Assembly (NCBI GenBank): GCA_015069565.1
Contig: SVIJ01000005.1
Span: forward strand, 1-49,731
Length of the DNA: 49,731 bases
DNA from: Clostridiales bacterium
Lineage (GTDB): Bacteria; Bacillota; Clostridia; Christensenellales; Borkfalkiaceae
Direction of reading: 5' to 3'
Made by a program: the position numbers and the translations under genes. Shown here piece after piece: positions 38,632 through 49,731 of this stretch. Under the pieces are notes generated by a model. It made no database searches, was not told the origin of the DNA, and was given only the letters and a program-made list of their open reading frames with translations. Position 1 is the first letter of the stretch, and each line of letters begins with the position of its first letter.

Positions 38632-41238
38632 TTATTCTTCGGTGTTTTCTACCGCTTCGGTTGCTTCCGTAGCTTCCGTTTCTTCCGCTTCAACGCCTGC
38701 GCCAAGCTCTTCGGGGGAAAGATCCGCCGCCGTTTCTTCGGGCGCTTGCGCTTCCGCTTCGTCGTCGCGTTCCGTGACGTCCACCGTCGCCACTTCGCCG
38801 CTCTTGACGTTCATCACTCTTACGCCGCGCGTCGAACGTCCGATACGGCTAATCGTGTCCGCGTGCATACGAATGATCGTGCCTGCCGTCGTGATAATCA
38901 TGATATCGTCTTCGTCGGATACCTGCTTCATGTTGACAAGGTCGCCCGTCTTATCCGAGAACACGCCTGCCTTGATACCCTTACCGCCACGGTTTTGCAA
39001 GCGGTAGTCTTCGATGGACGAACGCTTGCCGTAGCCGAGTGCCGTCAACGTGAAAATGTCCTTCGTCTTATCCACAACGAGCATATCTACAAGATAGTCT
39101 TCGTCGCTAAGATCGAGCGCGCGCACACCTTGCGTGCCACGCCCCGTAGGACGAACGTCCTTTTCAGAGAAGTGAATACACTTACCCTTTCTCGACGCCA
39201 CCAGAATTTCGTCTTCGCCTGTTGCAAACTGTACGGAGATCAAGCTGTCGTCTTCAAGGAGGTTGATGGCAATTTTACCGTTTCTGGGAATACGCGCAAA
39301 TTCTGCCGTCGAAGTCTTCTTAATCAAGCCGTTTCTCGTCGCCATGATAAGATAGCCTTCGTTGTTTGCAATCACGGGAAGTACCGTCTGAATCTTTTCG
39401 CCTTGGTCAAGCTGAACGATGTTCACCACAGCCCTGCCCCTAGCATTTCGGTTTGCTTCGGGAATTTCGTACCCCTTCACCGAGTACACTTTACCCTTCG
39501 ACGAGAAGAGCAAAATCGGGTCGTGCGTGCAAGCTACGAACATCTTTTCCACGTAGTCTTCGTCCTTGGGTTTGTGCGCCGTAAGACCTACGCCGCCGCG
39601 TCCCTGCGCCTTGTATTCGGCAACGGGCAAACGCTTGATATAGCCCGAATGGGTGAGCGAGATAACAACGTCTTCTCTGTCGATAAGGTCTTCGTCGTCG
39701 ATCGAACCGTAGTCGAGCGAGATTTCCGATTTTCTGGGGGAAGGATAACGGTTCTTGATATCCGTCAAGTCGTCGCGAATGATTGCCATCACGCGGCTTT
39801 CGTTTGCCAAGATGTCCTTCAAGTCCGCAATCTTCAAATGCAAGCCGTTCAACTCGTCTTTGAGCTTTTCCACTTCGAGCGAGGTAAGTCTTTGCAAGCG
39901 CATTTCGAGAATTGCGTTTGCCTGCTCTTCGTCGAGCACGAATGCGCCCGTCAAGCCGTCCACAGCCGCTTTTTTGTCCGCAGATGCCTTGATGATGCGA
40001 ATGACTTCGTCCACGTTCGCAAGCGCAAGGACTAAGCCTTCCAAAATGTGCGCCTGTTTTTCCGTCTTCGCTAAGTCGAACTTCGTTCTTCTCGTGATCA
40101 CTTCCTTTTGGTGATCCAAATAGGTGGAAAGGATTTCTTGCAGGTTGAGCGTCTTGGGCTCGGTGCCGTTTTCCACGAGCGCAAGCAAGATGATACCGTC
40201 GGAAATTTGCAGCTTGGTCTTTTTGTAGAGCGTGTTCAAAACGACCTGCGCGTTCGCGTCCTTCTTGATTTCGATGACGATACGCATACCGTCCTTGTCC
40301 GATTCGTCGCGGATGTCGGAGATGCCTTCGATGCGTTTATCCCCTACCATGTCTGCAATCGTTTTGATAAGGTTTGCTTTGTTGACCTGATACGGAATTT
40401 CGTGAACGATAATTCGGCTACGCGTATTGCCGCCCGTGCCGTATTCTTCGATTTCGCACTTGGAGCGGATAATCAGGTTGCCCTGACCCGTTCTGTACGC
40501 GTTCTTAATCCCGCTTCTGCCCATGATGATGCCGCCCGTAGGGAAGTCGGGCGCAGGGATGTATTCCATCAGCTCGTCGATGGTGATTTCGGGGTTGTCG
40601 ATCATCGCGATCGTGCCGTCGATCACTTCCGCAAGGTTGTGCGGGGGAATGTTGGTCGCCATACCGACTGCGATACCGTCCGCGCCGTTGACAAGCAGGT
40701 TGGGGTATCTTGCAGGCAATACGACGGGCTCTTCTTCCGTGCCGTCGAAGTTGGGCAGGTAGTCCACCGTTTCCTTGTCCAAGTCACGGAGCATTTCCGC
40801 CGCGAGCTTGGAAAGCTTTGCTTCCGTATAACGCATTGCCGCCGCGCCGTCGCCGTCCACCGAGCCAAAGTTCCCCTGCCCGTCTACGAGCGGAGCGTTG
40901 ATGGTGAAATCCTGCGCCAAGCGCACGAGCGCGTCGTACACCGAGCTATCGCCGTGGGGGTGGTATTTACCCATACAGTCACCGACGATACGGGCGCACT
41001 TTTTGTACGCCTTATCGTTGTACAAGCCCATTTCGTGCATGGAGTACAGGATTCTTCTATGAACGGGCTTCAACCCGTCGCGAACGTCGGGAATCGCACG
41101 CGATTTGTTTACCGCCATTGCATACGCAAGGAAGGAGCGTTTGAGCTCTTCGTCCACTTCCATGTCGAGCATTTTGGTCATCGCAAGTTTTTGTTTAAAT
41201 TCTTCGGTCAATTCAGGACTCGTTTCTTTCTTAGCCAT
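38632..41238 (-). CDS. gyrA: DNA gyrase subunit A
   Basis: 868 residues. Catalytic Tyr137 lies in [12 protein letters not shown]; the winged-helix region has [20 protein letters not shown], where the positions equivalent to E. coli Ser83 and Asp87 are Ser98 and Asp102, the unmutated quinolone-sensitive residues. Six-bladed C-terminal beta-pinwheel with the GyrA box QGRGGVGL. Ends in an acidic tail rich in Glu and Ala (about 45 residues). With GyrB it introduces negative supercoils. It lies downstream of gyrB, separated by 239 nt of repeats; AAGGATA precedes the ATG. Confidence 0.98.
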   Translation of the reverse strand: MAKKETSPELTEEFKQKLAMTKMLDMEVDEELKRSFLAYAMAVNKSRAIPDVRDGLKPVHRRILYSMHEMGLYNDKAYKKCARIVGDCMGKYHPHGDSSVYDALVRLAQDFTINAPLVDGQGNFGSVDGDGAAAMRYTEAKLSKLAAEMLRDLDKETVDYLPNFDGTEEEPVVLPARYPNLLVNGADGIAVGMATNIPPHNLAEVIDGTIAMIDNPEITIDELMEYIPAPDFPTGGIIMGRSGIKNAYRTGQGNLIIRSKCEIEEYGTGGNTRSRIIVHEIPYQVNKANLIKTIADMVGDKRIEGISDIRDESDKDGMRIVIEIKKDANAQVVLNTLYKKTKLQISDGIILLALVENGTEPKTLNLQEILSTYLDHQKEVITRRTKFDLAKTEKQAHILEGLVLALANVDEVIRIIKASADKKAAVDGLTGAFVLDEEQANAILEMRLQRLTSLEVEKLKDELNGLHLKIADLKDILANESRVMAIIRDDLTDIKNRYPSPRKSEISLDYGSIDDEDLIDREDVVISLTHSGYIKRLPVAEYKAQGRGGVGLTAHKPKDEDYVEKMFVACTHDPILLFSSKGKVYSVKGYEIPEANRNARGRAVVNIVQLDQGEKIQTVLPVIANNEGYLIMATRNGLIKKTSTAEFARIPRNGKIAINLLEDDSLISVQFATGEDEILVASRKGKCIHFSEKDVRPTGRGTQGVRALDLSDEDYLVDMLVVDKTKDIFTLTALGYGKRSSIEDYRLQNRGGKGIKAGVFSDKTGDLVNMKQVSDEDDIMIITTAGTIIRMHADTISRIGRSTRGVRVMNVKSGEVATVDVTERDDEAEAQAPEETAADLSPEELGAGVEAEETEATEATEAVENTEE

Positions 41239-41264
41239 TTTTCTTTATCCTTATCAAATTTATG

Positions 41265-41330
41265 GGTCAAGGGGTTTTGCCTTGCGTTGTGGAATGATTC
41301 CATAACGACCGTTTCAACGGTCAATTCACT
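41265..41330. repeat. Modular hairpin array K (reduced: centre plus one hairpin each side)
   Basis: CAAGG-ggtttt-GCCTTG, centre GTTGTGGAATGATTCCATAAC-like (near-perfect palindrome), GACCG-tttcaa-CGGTC, AATTCAC. Lies between gyrB and gyrA. Confidence 0.75.
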
Positions 41331-41349
41331 TTATTGCGAAGTATATCCG

Positions 41350-41471
41350 CACTTTATAAACGGGGTAGATACGAGCAAGACAAGAAGAACGCGGCTTCCC
41401 CGACGGGAGTGTACAAGGACGTACACGAGCAAGGGGAAACGCAAGTTCGACGCAGTATTGCGACGTATATG
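41350..41471. repeat. Interspersed element with GTGTACAAGGACGTACAC core (copy at gyrB 3' end)
   Basis: GAGCAAGACAAG, then GGGAGTGTACAAGGACGTAC and ACGAGCAAGGGGAAACGC (41405-41442), then CGACGCAGTATTGCGACGTA. The core equals that at 7042-7072, and the flanks share GCAAGACAAG and GCAGTATTGCG-like ends with 19238-19371. It abuts the gyrB stop. Confidence 0.72.
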
Positions 41472-41477
41472 CACCGT

Positions 41478-43631
<2,154 letters not shown>

Positions 43632-43780
43632 TTAAGGAAAACTTTTGTTTTTCGCCCGTTTTTTGCACCCATACGCCCGTTTTTACTCGACGCTCGACCT
43701 GTTTCCCGTCCGCAAAAAACTTGCGCTGTATATGGGAAATATCGACGCGGTTGCATTTTTAAGAAATAATAAGTCAACGA

Positions 43781-43809
43781 TTGACATTTTTTTGTATCCG
43801 TGCTACAAT
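43781..43809 (+). promoter_or_regulatory. Promoter of the AraC-family gene
   Basis: TTGACA at 43781-43786, 17-nt spacer ending GC, TACAAT at 43804-43809. Confidence 0.88.
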
Positions 43810-43855
43810 ACTTACAAGCTATCGCTCTCATAAAAAACCGTGCAAGGAGTAAGAA

Positions 43856-44638
43856 ATGAGCTTTTACGAACTGAACGCCGAAGGAACGGGATACTTATAT
43901 TTGCGCTTTGGCAAAACGCCCCCTGCCGAATCGCACTTTCACAGCGCGATCGAACTGCTTTTTTGCGCGGATGGGGAAGTGGAGCTCACCGTCGGCGGCG
44001 AGAAACGCAAAATCACAAAAGGCATGGGCTGTTTTATAGATAGCTACGTCGTCCATTCGATGCCGAGCTCGTCCGCGATTCTATACGCCGTCGTAGGGGA
44101 TCGGCAGTTTTTTGAACCCACCTTTCAAACCTTCCACGGAAAAATTCCCCCCGTCTTTTTTTCGTTTGAAAACACGGAATTTTTGGCGTTTTTGCAGGGC
44201 ATTTACAATCAAAACAACGGAAATGGCGGCAGCAGGTACGAAACGAAATGCGGAATCGTTCGCCTGCTTATGGGTGAGCTTTCCAAAACCGTACCCTTTT
44301 GTTCGCGGCAAACCAACAGGCAAACAGAGCTTGTTGCTACCCTTTTATCCTACGCCGCAAAACACATCGGGGAAGACCTATCCTTGGCGGCGCTTTCGAA
44401 AAACTTCGGCTATTCTCGGGAGTACCTTTCCCGCACCCTGCATTTTCATCTTGGGGAACACTGGAATCGGTACGTCGGAAGGCTTCGGGCAAAGGCGGCG
44501 AAGGAATTGCTGTTATCCAGCCCCGATTTGTCCGTTTTAGAGATTGCCTTTCAATGCGGCTTCGATAGCCCCAACACCTTCTACCGCGCTTACCGCAGGG
44601 AATTCGGGGTTTCGCCGCGCGAGCAATCGAAAAAATAA
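43856..44638 (+). CDS. AraC-family transcriptional regulator
   Basis: 260 residues; AAGGAG site before the ATG. N-terminal cupin-type sensing domain (HFHSAIELLFCADGEVELTVGG, about residues 27-48, and an HSMPSSSAILYAVVGD strand). The C-terminal domain has two helix-turn-helix units: DLSLAALSKNFGYSREYLSRTLH (about 180-202) and the second in LSVLEIAFQCGFDSPNTFYRAYRREFGVSP, the AraC signature. It probably senses a sugar or related small molecule. The next gene, 100 nt downstream on the same strand, is a Gfo/Idh/MocA dehydrogenase and is the obvious target, by inference. Confidence 0.95.
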   Translation: MSFYELNAEGTGYLYLRFGKTPPAESHFHSAIELLFCADGEVELTVGGEKRKITKGMGCFIDSYVVHSMPSSSAILYAVVGDRQFFEPTFQTFHGKIPPVFFSFENTEFLAFLQGIYNQNNGNGGSRYETKCGIVRLLMGELSKTVPFCSRQTNRQTELVATLLSYAAKHIGEDLSLAALSKNFGYSREYLSRTLHFHLGEHWNRYVGRLRAKAAKELLLSSPDLSVLEIAFQCGFDSPNTFYRAYRREFGVSPREQSKK

Positions 44639-44682
44639 ATTATAAAACAACAACTTTTGACATATAAAGGACGGTTTTTGGG

Positions 44683-44711
44683 TGGATTTATCCCCTTTCG
44701 TACTCTATAAT
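44683..44711 (+). promoter_or_regulatory. Promoter of the Gfo/Idh/MocA gene, weak -35
   Basis: TGGATT at 44683-44688, 17-nt spacer, consensus TATAAT at 44706-44711. The poor -35 with perfect -10 fits an activator-dependent promoter; the upstream TTTTGACATATAAAGG (44655-44670) could be a regulator site. Confidence 0.6.
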
Positions 44712-44743
44712 ACAAATAGAAAACCCCAAAAAGGAGAAAAATG

Positions 44744-46006
44744 ATGGCTAAGAAAGTATATACCGTTGCGATTCTCGGCATCGGCGGACGCGGCGGCGAC
44801 ACCTACGGCGCGTTGATGCAGGATGCGCCCGAAAAATGGAACATCGTCGCGCTTTGCGACTTGAAGCCCGACCGCTTAGCGGTGTTCGCGGAAAAGTTCG
44901 GAGTAGAGAAGGAAAACCTGTTCACGGATGAAAAGGTCTTTTTTGAAAAGAAACGCGCGGACGTGTTGATGATTGCTACCCCCGACGCCGATCACATTCG
45001 CCACGCAACGCGCGCGTTTGAGCTCGGCTACGACGTGATGCTCGAAAAACCGATTACCGATAAAAAGGAAGAGATGGAAGCTCTGCTTGCGCTTCAAAAA
45101 AAGACAGGCTGCAAGGCGCTCGTTTGTCACGTGCTCCGCTATGCCCCTGCGTTCGTTAAGGCGGCTGAGCTTATCGAACAGGGCACGATCGGCAAGCTCG
45201 TTGCCATTCAGGCGTTAGAGCGCGTAGCTTACTGGCATCAGGCGCACTCCTACGTGCGCGGCAACTGGCGCAGAGCGGAAGATTCCACGCCAATGATCCT
45301 GGCAAAGTGCTGCCACGACCTTGACCTGATTCAATATTACGCAGGCGCGAAGTGTGAAAGCGTTTCGTCCGTCGGCGAGCTGACCCATTTCAAGGCGGAA
45401 AACGCCCCCGAAGGCGCGGCGGATAGATGCACGAAGTGTAAACACGTAGACACCTGCCCGTACAGCGCAAAACGGCTGTATATTGATAGATGGAAGGATA
45501 TGGGCTCGCCCGAAGACCGTTGGCCGTTCAATATCTTGGCGCTTGCGCCCATCAACGAAGAAAAGCTTCAAAAAGCCATTGAAGAAGGCCCTTACGGCAG
45601 ATGCGTGTACCGTTGCGATAACAACGTAGTCGATCATCAAATCACGCAAATGGCGTTCGAAAACGGCGTAAAGGCAACGCTTACGATGACCGCCTTCACC
45701 GCAGGTAGCGGCAGACGAATCGACTTCTTCGGTACGCACGGCGAAATCTGTTTGGAAGAACAAGGGGACACCATTTACGTCGGCGTATACGGCAAGCCCG
45801 TTGAAATCATTCAAATGGATAATTTGACGGACAAAGGCTACGGTCACGGCGGCGGCGACTATTTCCTGATTGAAAGCCTGTACGATATGCTCGAAGGTAA
45901 GGCGTCACAGAAGACGTCGCTGGAATGTTCGGCAGAGAGCCATTTGATCGGCATTGCCGCAGAAGAATCGAGATTGCACGGCGGCAAGCTTGTAAAAGTA
46001 CATTGA
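44744..46006 (+). CDS. Gfo/Idh/MocA-family NAD(P)-dependent oxidoreductase
   Basis: 420 residues from ATG 44744 (AAGGAG 7 nt upstream; ATG 44741 is only 4 nt away). The N-terminal Rossmann loop VAILGIGGRGGDTYG (about residues 7-21) and the EKPITDKKEE motif (about 101) are family hallmarks; HVLRYAPAFVKA and CCHDLDLIQYY supply the usual catalytic Lys/His region. A Cys-rich insertion DRCTKCKHVDTCPYSAKRLY (about 226-245) may bind a metal. These enzymes oxidise or reduce sugar derivatives. No transporter or kinase is adjacent, so the substrate is unknown; the AraC gene upstream suggests inducible sugar use. Confidence 0.92.
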   Translation: MAKKVYTVAILGIGGRGGDTYGALMQDAPEKWNIVALCDLKPDRLAVFAEKFGVEKENLFTDEKVFFEKKRADVLMIATPDADHIRHATRAFELGYDVMLEKPITDKKEEMEALLALQKKTGCKALVCHVLRYAPAFVKAAELIEQGTIGKLVAIQALERVAYWHQAHSYVRGNWRRAEDSTPMILAKCCHDLDLIQYYAGAKCESVSSVGELTHFKAENAPEGAADRCTKCKHVDTCPYSAKRLYIDRWKDMGSPEDRWPFNILALAPINEEKLQKAIEEGPYGRCVYRCDNNVVDHQITQMAFENGVKATLTMTAFTAGSGRRIDFFGTHGEICLEEQGDTIYVGVYGKPVEIIQMDNLTDKGYGHGGGDYFLIESLYDMLEGKASQKTSLECSAESHLIGIAAEESRLHGGKLVKVH

Positions 46007-46012
46007 TAAGAA

Positions 46013-46048
46013 AAAAGGCTTTTCTCTCAGGAAAAGCCTTTTTTTGTG
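46013..46048 (+). terminator. Intrinsic terminator of the oxidoreductase gene
   Basis: AAAAGGCTTTTC-tctca-GGAAAAGCC then TTTTTTT. Confidence 0.92.
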
Positions 46049-46057
46049 ATTTGCCTT

Positions 46058-46086
46058 GCGGACGATTCCTGAATCGCCCCTACGGT
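46058..46086. repeat. CCCTAC-ending hairpin, GGACGATTC-type arms (copy 8)
   Basis: GCGGACGATTC-ct-GAATCGCCC then CTACGG; close to the copy at 29980. Confidence 0.78.
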
Positions 46087-46105
46087 GGTGTTTCTCGTCC
46101 CCTTT

Positions 46106-46130
46106 CGGCGGGAGCAAGCACCCCCCTACG
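46106..46130. repeat. CCCTAC-ending GC-rich hairpin (copy 9, degraded)
   Basis: GGCGGGAGCAAGCACCCCCC then TACGAAC; the stem has lost pairing compared with other copies. Confidence 0.72.
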
Positions 46131-46148
46131 AACGCTACGCCCCTTTTT

Positions 46149-46177
46149 GTCATCCTGAGCGTAGTCGAAGAATCTCA
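46149..46177. repeat. TCATCCTGAGCG repeat
   Basis: GTCATCCTGAGCGTAGTCGA then AGAATCTC. Confidence 0.8.
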
Positions 46178-46184
46178 TTAACTA

Positions 46185-46222
46185 CAACAGGGCAGGTACG
46201 CGTTTACCTGCCCTGTTTGTTT
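46185..46222 (-). terminator. Intrinsic terminator of yabN-dusB
   Basis: AACAGGGCAGGTA-cgcgtt-TACCTGCCCTGTT with T-rich flanks; just after the dusB stop on the minus strand. Confidence 0.85.
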
Positions 46223-46226
46223 TTTC

Positions 46227-47165
46227 TTATTGCCAAATTTGACGGACTACCGATAACACTTCGTCGGGGGTTTGCGATGCAAATAGCCGCTCCTTGAACG
46301 CCGCCGCGCCACGCTCGCCCTTGACGTAATACGCCGCCATCTTCCGCATAAACACCGTCGTGAACCGTTCGTCGAACAGCGCGCGCGTTTCCGCAAAATG
46401 CTTTTCAAACGTCTTCCGCTTGCTCTCTCTTTCCACCCCTTGGAAATCGGCGAAAATTTGCGGATCAAAGAGCGCCGCTCGCGCCACCATAATCCCTGCC
46501 GCGCCCGTGTCTTCCATAAGCTTTTTGCCGTCTTGCAGGCTAAACACGCCGCCGTTTGCAATCACGGGCACGTCCACTGCCTGCACCGCCTTCGCAATCT
46601 CGCCTACGTTCACTTCCCCTGCGTAAATCTTGTCCTTCGTCCTGCCGTGAATGGTCAATAAGCTCGCACCTGCCCCTGCCATACGCTTGGCAAACTCCGT
46701 CGTAATCAGACGCTTTTCGTCTATTCCGATACGGAACTTCACCGTCACCGCCTTACCGCTTTTGACGCACTCGGCAACGATTTTTTCCGCAAGCTTGGGG
46801 TTTTCCAAAAGGGCGCTTCCTTCCCCGTTTCTGTAAATTTTCGGTACGGGACAGCCCATGTTAATATCTACGATGGGGAACGCGGACAGCTCTTCGCTCT
46901 CACACGCCGCGCGCAAAATCGCAGGATCGCTACCGAAGATTTGTACCGCCGTAAGCCCTTCCTTCGGGTGGGTATAGAGCAGCTCCTTTGTGTTCTCGCT
47001 GCCGTATTTCAAGCCCTTCGCGCTGACCATCTCGGTGAAGCACAGCCCTGCCCCATAACCCGCGCAAAGCAAACGGAAGGGATAGTTTGTGTACCCTGCC
47101 AAGGGGGCTAAAAATACGTTATTTCGGGTTTCGTATTGCCCGATTTTGATCGGCTTATTAAACAT
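46227..47165 (-). CDS. dusB: tRNA-dihydrouridine synthase
   Basis: 312 residues. TIM-barrel flavoenzyme: N-terminal VFLAPLAGYTNYPFRLLC (FMN-binding), VDINMGCPVPKIYRNGEGSALLENP with the active-site Cys (near residue 101), VTVKFRIG, LTIHGRTKDKIYAG with the conserved His, and VIANGGVFSLQDGKK for phosphate binding. It reduces uridines in tRNA D-loops. Its ATG overlaps the yabN stop by 8 nt, so it is coupled to yabN. The specific position modified (DusB-type) is inferred from overall similarity. Confidence 0.95.
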   Translation of the reverse strand: MFNKPIKIGQYETRNNVFLAPLAGYTNYPFRLLCAGYGAGLCFTEMVSAKGLKYGSENTKELLYTHPKEGLTAVQIFGSDPAILRAACESEELSAFPIVDINMGCPVPKIYRNGEGSALLENPKLAEKIVAECVKSGKAVTVKFRIGIDEKRLITTEFAKRMAGAGASLLTIHGRTKDKIYAGEVNVGEIAKAVQAVDVPVIANGGVFSLQDGKKLMEDTGAAGIMVARAALFDPQIFADFQGVERESKRKTFEKHFAETRALFDERFTTVFMRKMAAYYVKGERGAAAFKERLFASQTPDEVLSVVRQIWQ

Positions 47166-48606
47166 TCTCGTCGCCGCCTTTGAGCTGCTTTTTTGCCTTT
47201 TTCCAGCAGTCGTCCCATTCCGCCGCGGAGAGCTTCGTCACGTCCCTGCCCCCTTCGTTTGCCAGCTTTTCCGCCAAGGTAAACCGTCTTGCAAAGGTAT
47301 CGGTGCTCTCTTTGAGCGCCTTTTCGCAGTCGATGCCTGCCTTTCTTCCGACGTTGACCGCCGAGAATAAAACGTCGCCAAGCTCCTTTGCCGCTTCGGC
47401 TTGATTTCCGCTTGCGCGCGCCACCAAGAACTCTTCAATTTCACTGCGCAAAGCGTCCACCGCTTCTTCCACGGACGCAAAATCCAAGCCCGATTTTCCC
47501 GCGCGCTTGCCCACCTTTTGGGCGCGCATCGCCGCAGGGAACGCGCGAGGCACATCGTTGACGGAATCGGCAAACGTTTCCTGATGCTTTTCCTTTTTCT
47601 TGTTTTGGTCCCAGACGGAAAGGGCGCTGTCCGCGTCCGTCGCCTTGTCCTTGCCGAAGATATGGGTATGTCGGGAAATGAGCTTTTCGCAAATTCCCGA
47701 AATGGCGTCCGTGAGCGTAAACGCCCCCTGCTCCGCCTTCATCACGGCAAAGAAGATCGCCTGCAAAAAGACGTCGCCCGTTTCTTCCAGCACCTTATCG
47801 TCGTCCCCCGAATCCACCGCGTCCACAAGCTCGTAGGCTTCTTCCACGACGTTCATTTTGATCGAGTCGGGCGTTTGCGCGCGATCCCAAGGACAGCCGC
47901 CGGGCGCGCGGAGTCTGCGCACAATCTCGTACAAATCTTCAAGCGCAAACCGCTCCTTTTTCAAAAGATCCTTTTCTTCGATTGCCACCGCGCAGGAATA
48001 ATCGTACACCCGTTGTCTATCCAGCTCGTACAAGGGGATTTTTTTGCTTTTTGACCCATACAGGTATTGAACGACGGCGTTTTCGCCAAACAAATCCATC
48101 AGCAAAAGCTTGATGTCCGAAGCCCAAAACCGATCGTCCATATCGTAGATGATAAGCGGCGCTTTCAAGCTGCCCGTCTTTGCTTTTTCCGCAAGCTCGT
48201 ACGCCGAAACCGCCGTATACGAACAGCCGAAGAAGGACGCTCTTGCGGCAAATTCCGAAATCTTCGACACGCCGTTGATAAGCTTCACGCCGCCGCGCTT
48301 TTTGGCAAGGAGCTTTACCGAGTTATCTTCGCTCGCCGCGCCGTCCACGCAGTACACCGTACCGTCGCCGAGCGCGTACACCGCCGCCGCCAAGCTCTTG
48401 TTTAAGCCGTTGAAATTACGGCTTTTTTCATAGATTTCGTCGAGCGACGTATGCGGCACGCCCAGCGCCGCCAAGCTTTCGTACGACTTCGCTTTTGCCG
48501 TTCTGCAAACGATGGGCTTGCCTGCCTTTGCCGCCGCCAAAATCGCTTCTTCGCCCTGTTTCGTTAAATCCCCGACGTTCACGCCGAGCCCTACAACCGT
48601 GATCAT
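47158..48606 (-). CDS. yabN: YabN-type fusion of tetrapyrrole-methylase domain and MazG nucleotide pyrophosphohydrolase
   Basis: 482 residues. N-terminal ~220 residues form a tetrapyrrole-methylase fold (ITVVGLGVNVGDLTKQGEEAI start), as in Bacillus YabN. The C-terminal part is a tandem MazG: RLRAPGGCPWDRAQTPDSIKM, the metal-binding VVEEAYELVDAV and LEETGDVFLQ of the first repeat, and EIEEFLVA with AKELGDVLFSAVNV of the second. MazG hydrolyses NTPs and damaged nucleotides; the methylase domain's substrate is unknown. It has its own promoter, overlaps dusB, and is preceded by a YabM-like gene, as in Bacillus. Confidence 0.94.
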   Translation of the reverse strand: MITVVGLGVNVGDLTKQGEEAILAAAKAGKPIVCRTAKAKSYESLAALGVPHTSLDEIYEKSRNFNGLNKSLAAAVYALGDGTVYCVDGAASEDNSVKLLAKKRGGVKLINGVSKISEFAARASFFGCSYTAVSAYELAEKAKTGSLKAPLIIYDMDDRFWASDIKLLLMDLFGENAVVQYLYGSKSKKIPLYELDRQRVYDYSCAVAIEEKDLLKKERFALEDLYEIVRRLRAPGGCPWDRAQTPDSIKMNVVEEAYELVDAVDSGDDDKVLEETGDVFLQAIFFAVMKAEQGAFTLTDAISGICEKLISRHTHIFGKDKATDADSALSVWDQNKKKEKHQETFADSVNDVPRAFPAAMRAQKVGKRAGKSGLDFASVEEAVDALRSEIEEFLVARASGNQAEAAKELGDVLFSAVNVGRKAGIDCEKALKESTDTFARRFTLAEKLANEGGRDVTKLSAAEWDDCWKKAKKQLKGGDENV

Positions 48607-48636
48607 ATCCTTTCTCCGCTTGCTTTATTTTGTTTT

Positions 48637-48665
48637 ATTTTATCATAATAAAACAAAAAATGCAA
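48637..48665 (-). promoter_or_regulatory. Promoter of yabN-dusB
   Basis: Minus strand TTGCAT (48665-48660), 17-nt spacer, TAAAAT (48642-48637), between the YabM-like stop and yabN. Confidence 0.75.
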
Positions 48666-48669
48666 GGGT

Positions 48670-49731
48670 TTACGCCGCTTTCGCCGTCTTAGCTTTCCTT
48701 CGCTTTTTGGACGGCTTTGTGGCGCGCAAGGCAAAGAGCAGGTTCAAGGCAAAGGAAATGCCGTAGCCGACGCTTGTTGCAATCGCCGCGCCGTAGATGG
48801 AAACGGCAGGATTGCCCACCAAAACCACCGCAAGCGCCGTCTTTGCAAGCATCGCTATCAGCATCGAAAGTACCGAACGGCTTGGCTTTCCAAGCGCGGT
48901 CAAGCACGCCGCAAGCGTCTGCGTACAGGAAAGAGTCAACGCGCCGCCTGCAAACGTCTTGACAAGCCGCACGAGCGTGGCAAGCTCTTCCCCCGAAAGA
49001 GAACGGAACAAAATACGAACCGCAGGTTCGGCAAAAAAGTACAGCCCCACCGCCGAAGCACCCGAAATCCCGATTGTCAAGAGCAAGGAATAGAGCAGCT
49101 TTTTTCGCCCACTCTCCCCCTTTTTGACCGCCGCGGACAGGGCAGGTACGCTCGCCGCCGCGATTCCGTAGCAGACGGAAACGGGCAGGTTGATCACCGT
49201 CACCGCGCCCCCCGAAAACAACCCGTATAGGGTGACGGCGCTCTCCGTGTGCCCCTTCAAGAGCCGCACTAAGAGTACGCTATCTACAAGCCCGAACAAG
49301 GGAATTAAGCAGGCGGAAAGGGTGACGGGAATACTCAGCTTTAAGATTGCCTTTACCCCCGTTTTTTCGCCTGTTTTTGGCGGTTTTAGGGGGGCAGGGT
49401 CGCGATGAAAGCGAATTGAGAGCACGATAAGCGCCACCCCTTCCGAAATTGTCACGGCAAATAAAAGCGCCGTCACCGCCTTGTAGACGTCCGCGCGGAA
49501 CACCCACGCCACCAACAGCCCCACGCCCACCTTCACCGCCTGTTCAATCACTTCGGAAAGGGCGGTGGGGAACATTCTATCATGCCCTTGGAAATAGCCG
49601 CGATAGACGGAGATTGCCGATACGAGCAGTACCGACGGCGCAAGCGCAAGGTAGCCGCCGTAAAGCTTCGGCTCTCCCTGCGCCGTCGCAAGCAGGGTGG
49701 ACAGCCCTGTCATCAACGCCGTAGACACGCC
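48670..49731 (-). CDS. YabM/SpoVB/MurJ-type lipid flippase (partial, N-terminus beyond window)
   Basis: The frame is open to the window edge (353 codons plus stop seen). About ten hydrophobic segments remain. RGYFQGHDRMFPTALSEVIEQAVKVGVG is the conserved core of the polysaccharide-biosynthesis/SpoVB subgroup of the MOP superfamily (R-G-x-x-Q-G, then PTAxSQxxEQ). It continues with a basic C-terminal tail (KPSKKRRKAKTAKAA). The group flips lipid-linked cell-wall or polysaccharide precursors. Position directly upstream of yabN matches Bacillus yabM; a MurJ-like role is possible. Confidence 0.9.
   Translation of the reverse strand, partial: GVSTALMTGLSTLLATAQGEPKLYGGYLALAPSVLLVSAISVYRGYFQGHDRMFPTALSEVIEQAVKVGVGLLVAWVFRADVYKAVTALLFAVTISEGVALIVLSIRFHRDPAPLKPPKTGEKTGVKAILKLSIPVTLSACLIPLFGLVDSVLLVRLLKGHTESAVTLYGLFSGGAVTVINLPVSVCYGIAAASVPALSAAVKKGESGRKKLLYSLLLTIGISGASAVGLYFFAEPAVRILFRSLSGEELATLVRLVKTFAGGALTLSCTQTLAACLTALGKPSRSVLSMLIAMLAKTALAVVLVGNPAVSIYGAAIATSVGYGISFALNLLFALRATKPSKKRRKAKTAKAA

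Noticed and set aside
43645..43833. 62-codon plus-strand frame before the AraC gene
   Set aside because: No ribosome site; it overlaps the AraC promoter and has no coding character.

Overview
The window looks like chromosome from a mid-GC, Gram-positive-type Firmicute, probably an uncultured gut-type Clostridia lineage. The evidence is strong AAGGAG-type ribosome sites, canonical TTGACA/TATAAT promoters with frequent TGnTATAAT extensions, Firmicute gene neighbourhoods, FakA/Asp23, PcrA, a YabM-YabN pair, and no outer-membrane genes. Placement below class is inference. Most genes lie on the minus strand; the exceptions are rpmB, a DUF1295 protein, a giant lipoprotein with two small genes, a P-type ATPase, and an AraC/oxidoreductase pair. 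No tRNA, rRNA, CRISPR array, prophage or transposase gene was seen.

Layout: 1-1.7 kb has fakA and asp23 divergent from rpmB. 2.9-18.9 kb, read from the right, has pcrA-ligA, yicC-gmk-rpoZ, priA-def-fmt-rsmB-rlmN, a YgjV-like protein, rpe and a MATE transporter. This is largely the B. subtilis yloC-to-yloV order (coaBC, prpC-prkC and rsgA absent). 18.9-20.1 kb has no protein gene: repeats, then a promoter-to-terminator unit of about 630 nt that looks like a large noncoding RNA. 20.1-25.4 kb has an MreB-like actin, maf, a Ppx/GppA phosphatase, a HAD phosphatase and two half-length TauE/SafE proteins. 25.6-29.9 kb has a 1207-residue surface lipoprotein and two small AT-richer genes. 30.4-38.3 kb has an RsmF-like methyltransferase, a DEDD exonuclease, serS, a P-type ATPase and an SDR. 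38.6-49.7 kb has gyrA, gyrB, AraC plus Gfo/Idh/MocA, dusB, yabN and the start-less end of a yabM-type flippase.

Most of the proteins are housekeeping: translation and peptide maturation (rpmB, def, fmt, serS), RNA modification (rsmB, rsmF, rlmN, dusB), replication and repair (priA, ligA, pcrA, gyrA, gyrB), nucleotide hygiene (gmk, maf, yabN), transcription (rpoZ) and cell envelope (mreB-like, yabM).

The unusual content is between genes. At least eleven intergenic spaces hold arrays of small perfect hairpins separated by a fixed 7-nt spacer: GTGAATT before a central GTTRTGGAA...TTCCATAAC-type motif and AATTCAC after it. Two copies, at 2704-2917 and 31763-31982, are the same element in opposite orientation. 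Hairpin order, stems, spacers and centre are kept, while the 2-5 nt loops differ. Other loci use the same plan with different spacers (ATATCGC at 12289-12396, GTGAAGT at 30034-30162). Two further hairpin families (ending CCCTAC, and TCATCCTGAGCG) and a MITE-like element with 17-bp terminal inverted repeats share these intergenic spaces. Together with the 630-nt RNA candidate, which carries five mini-ORFs with Shine-Dalgarno sites, these are the best candidates here for undescribed biology.
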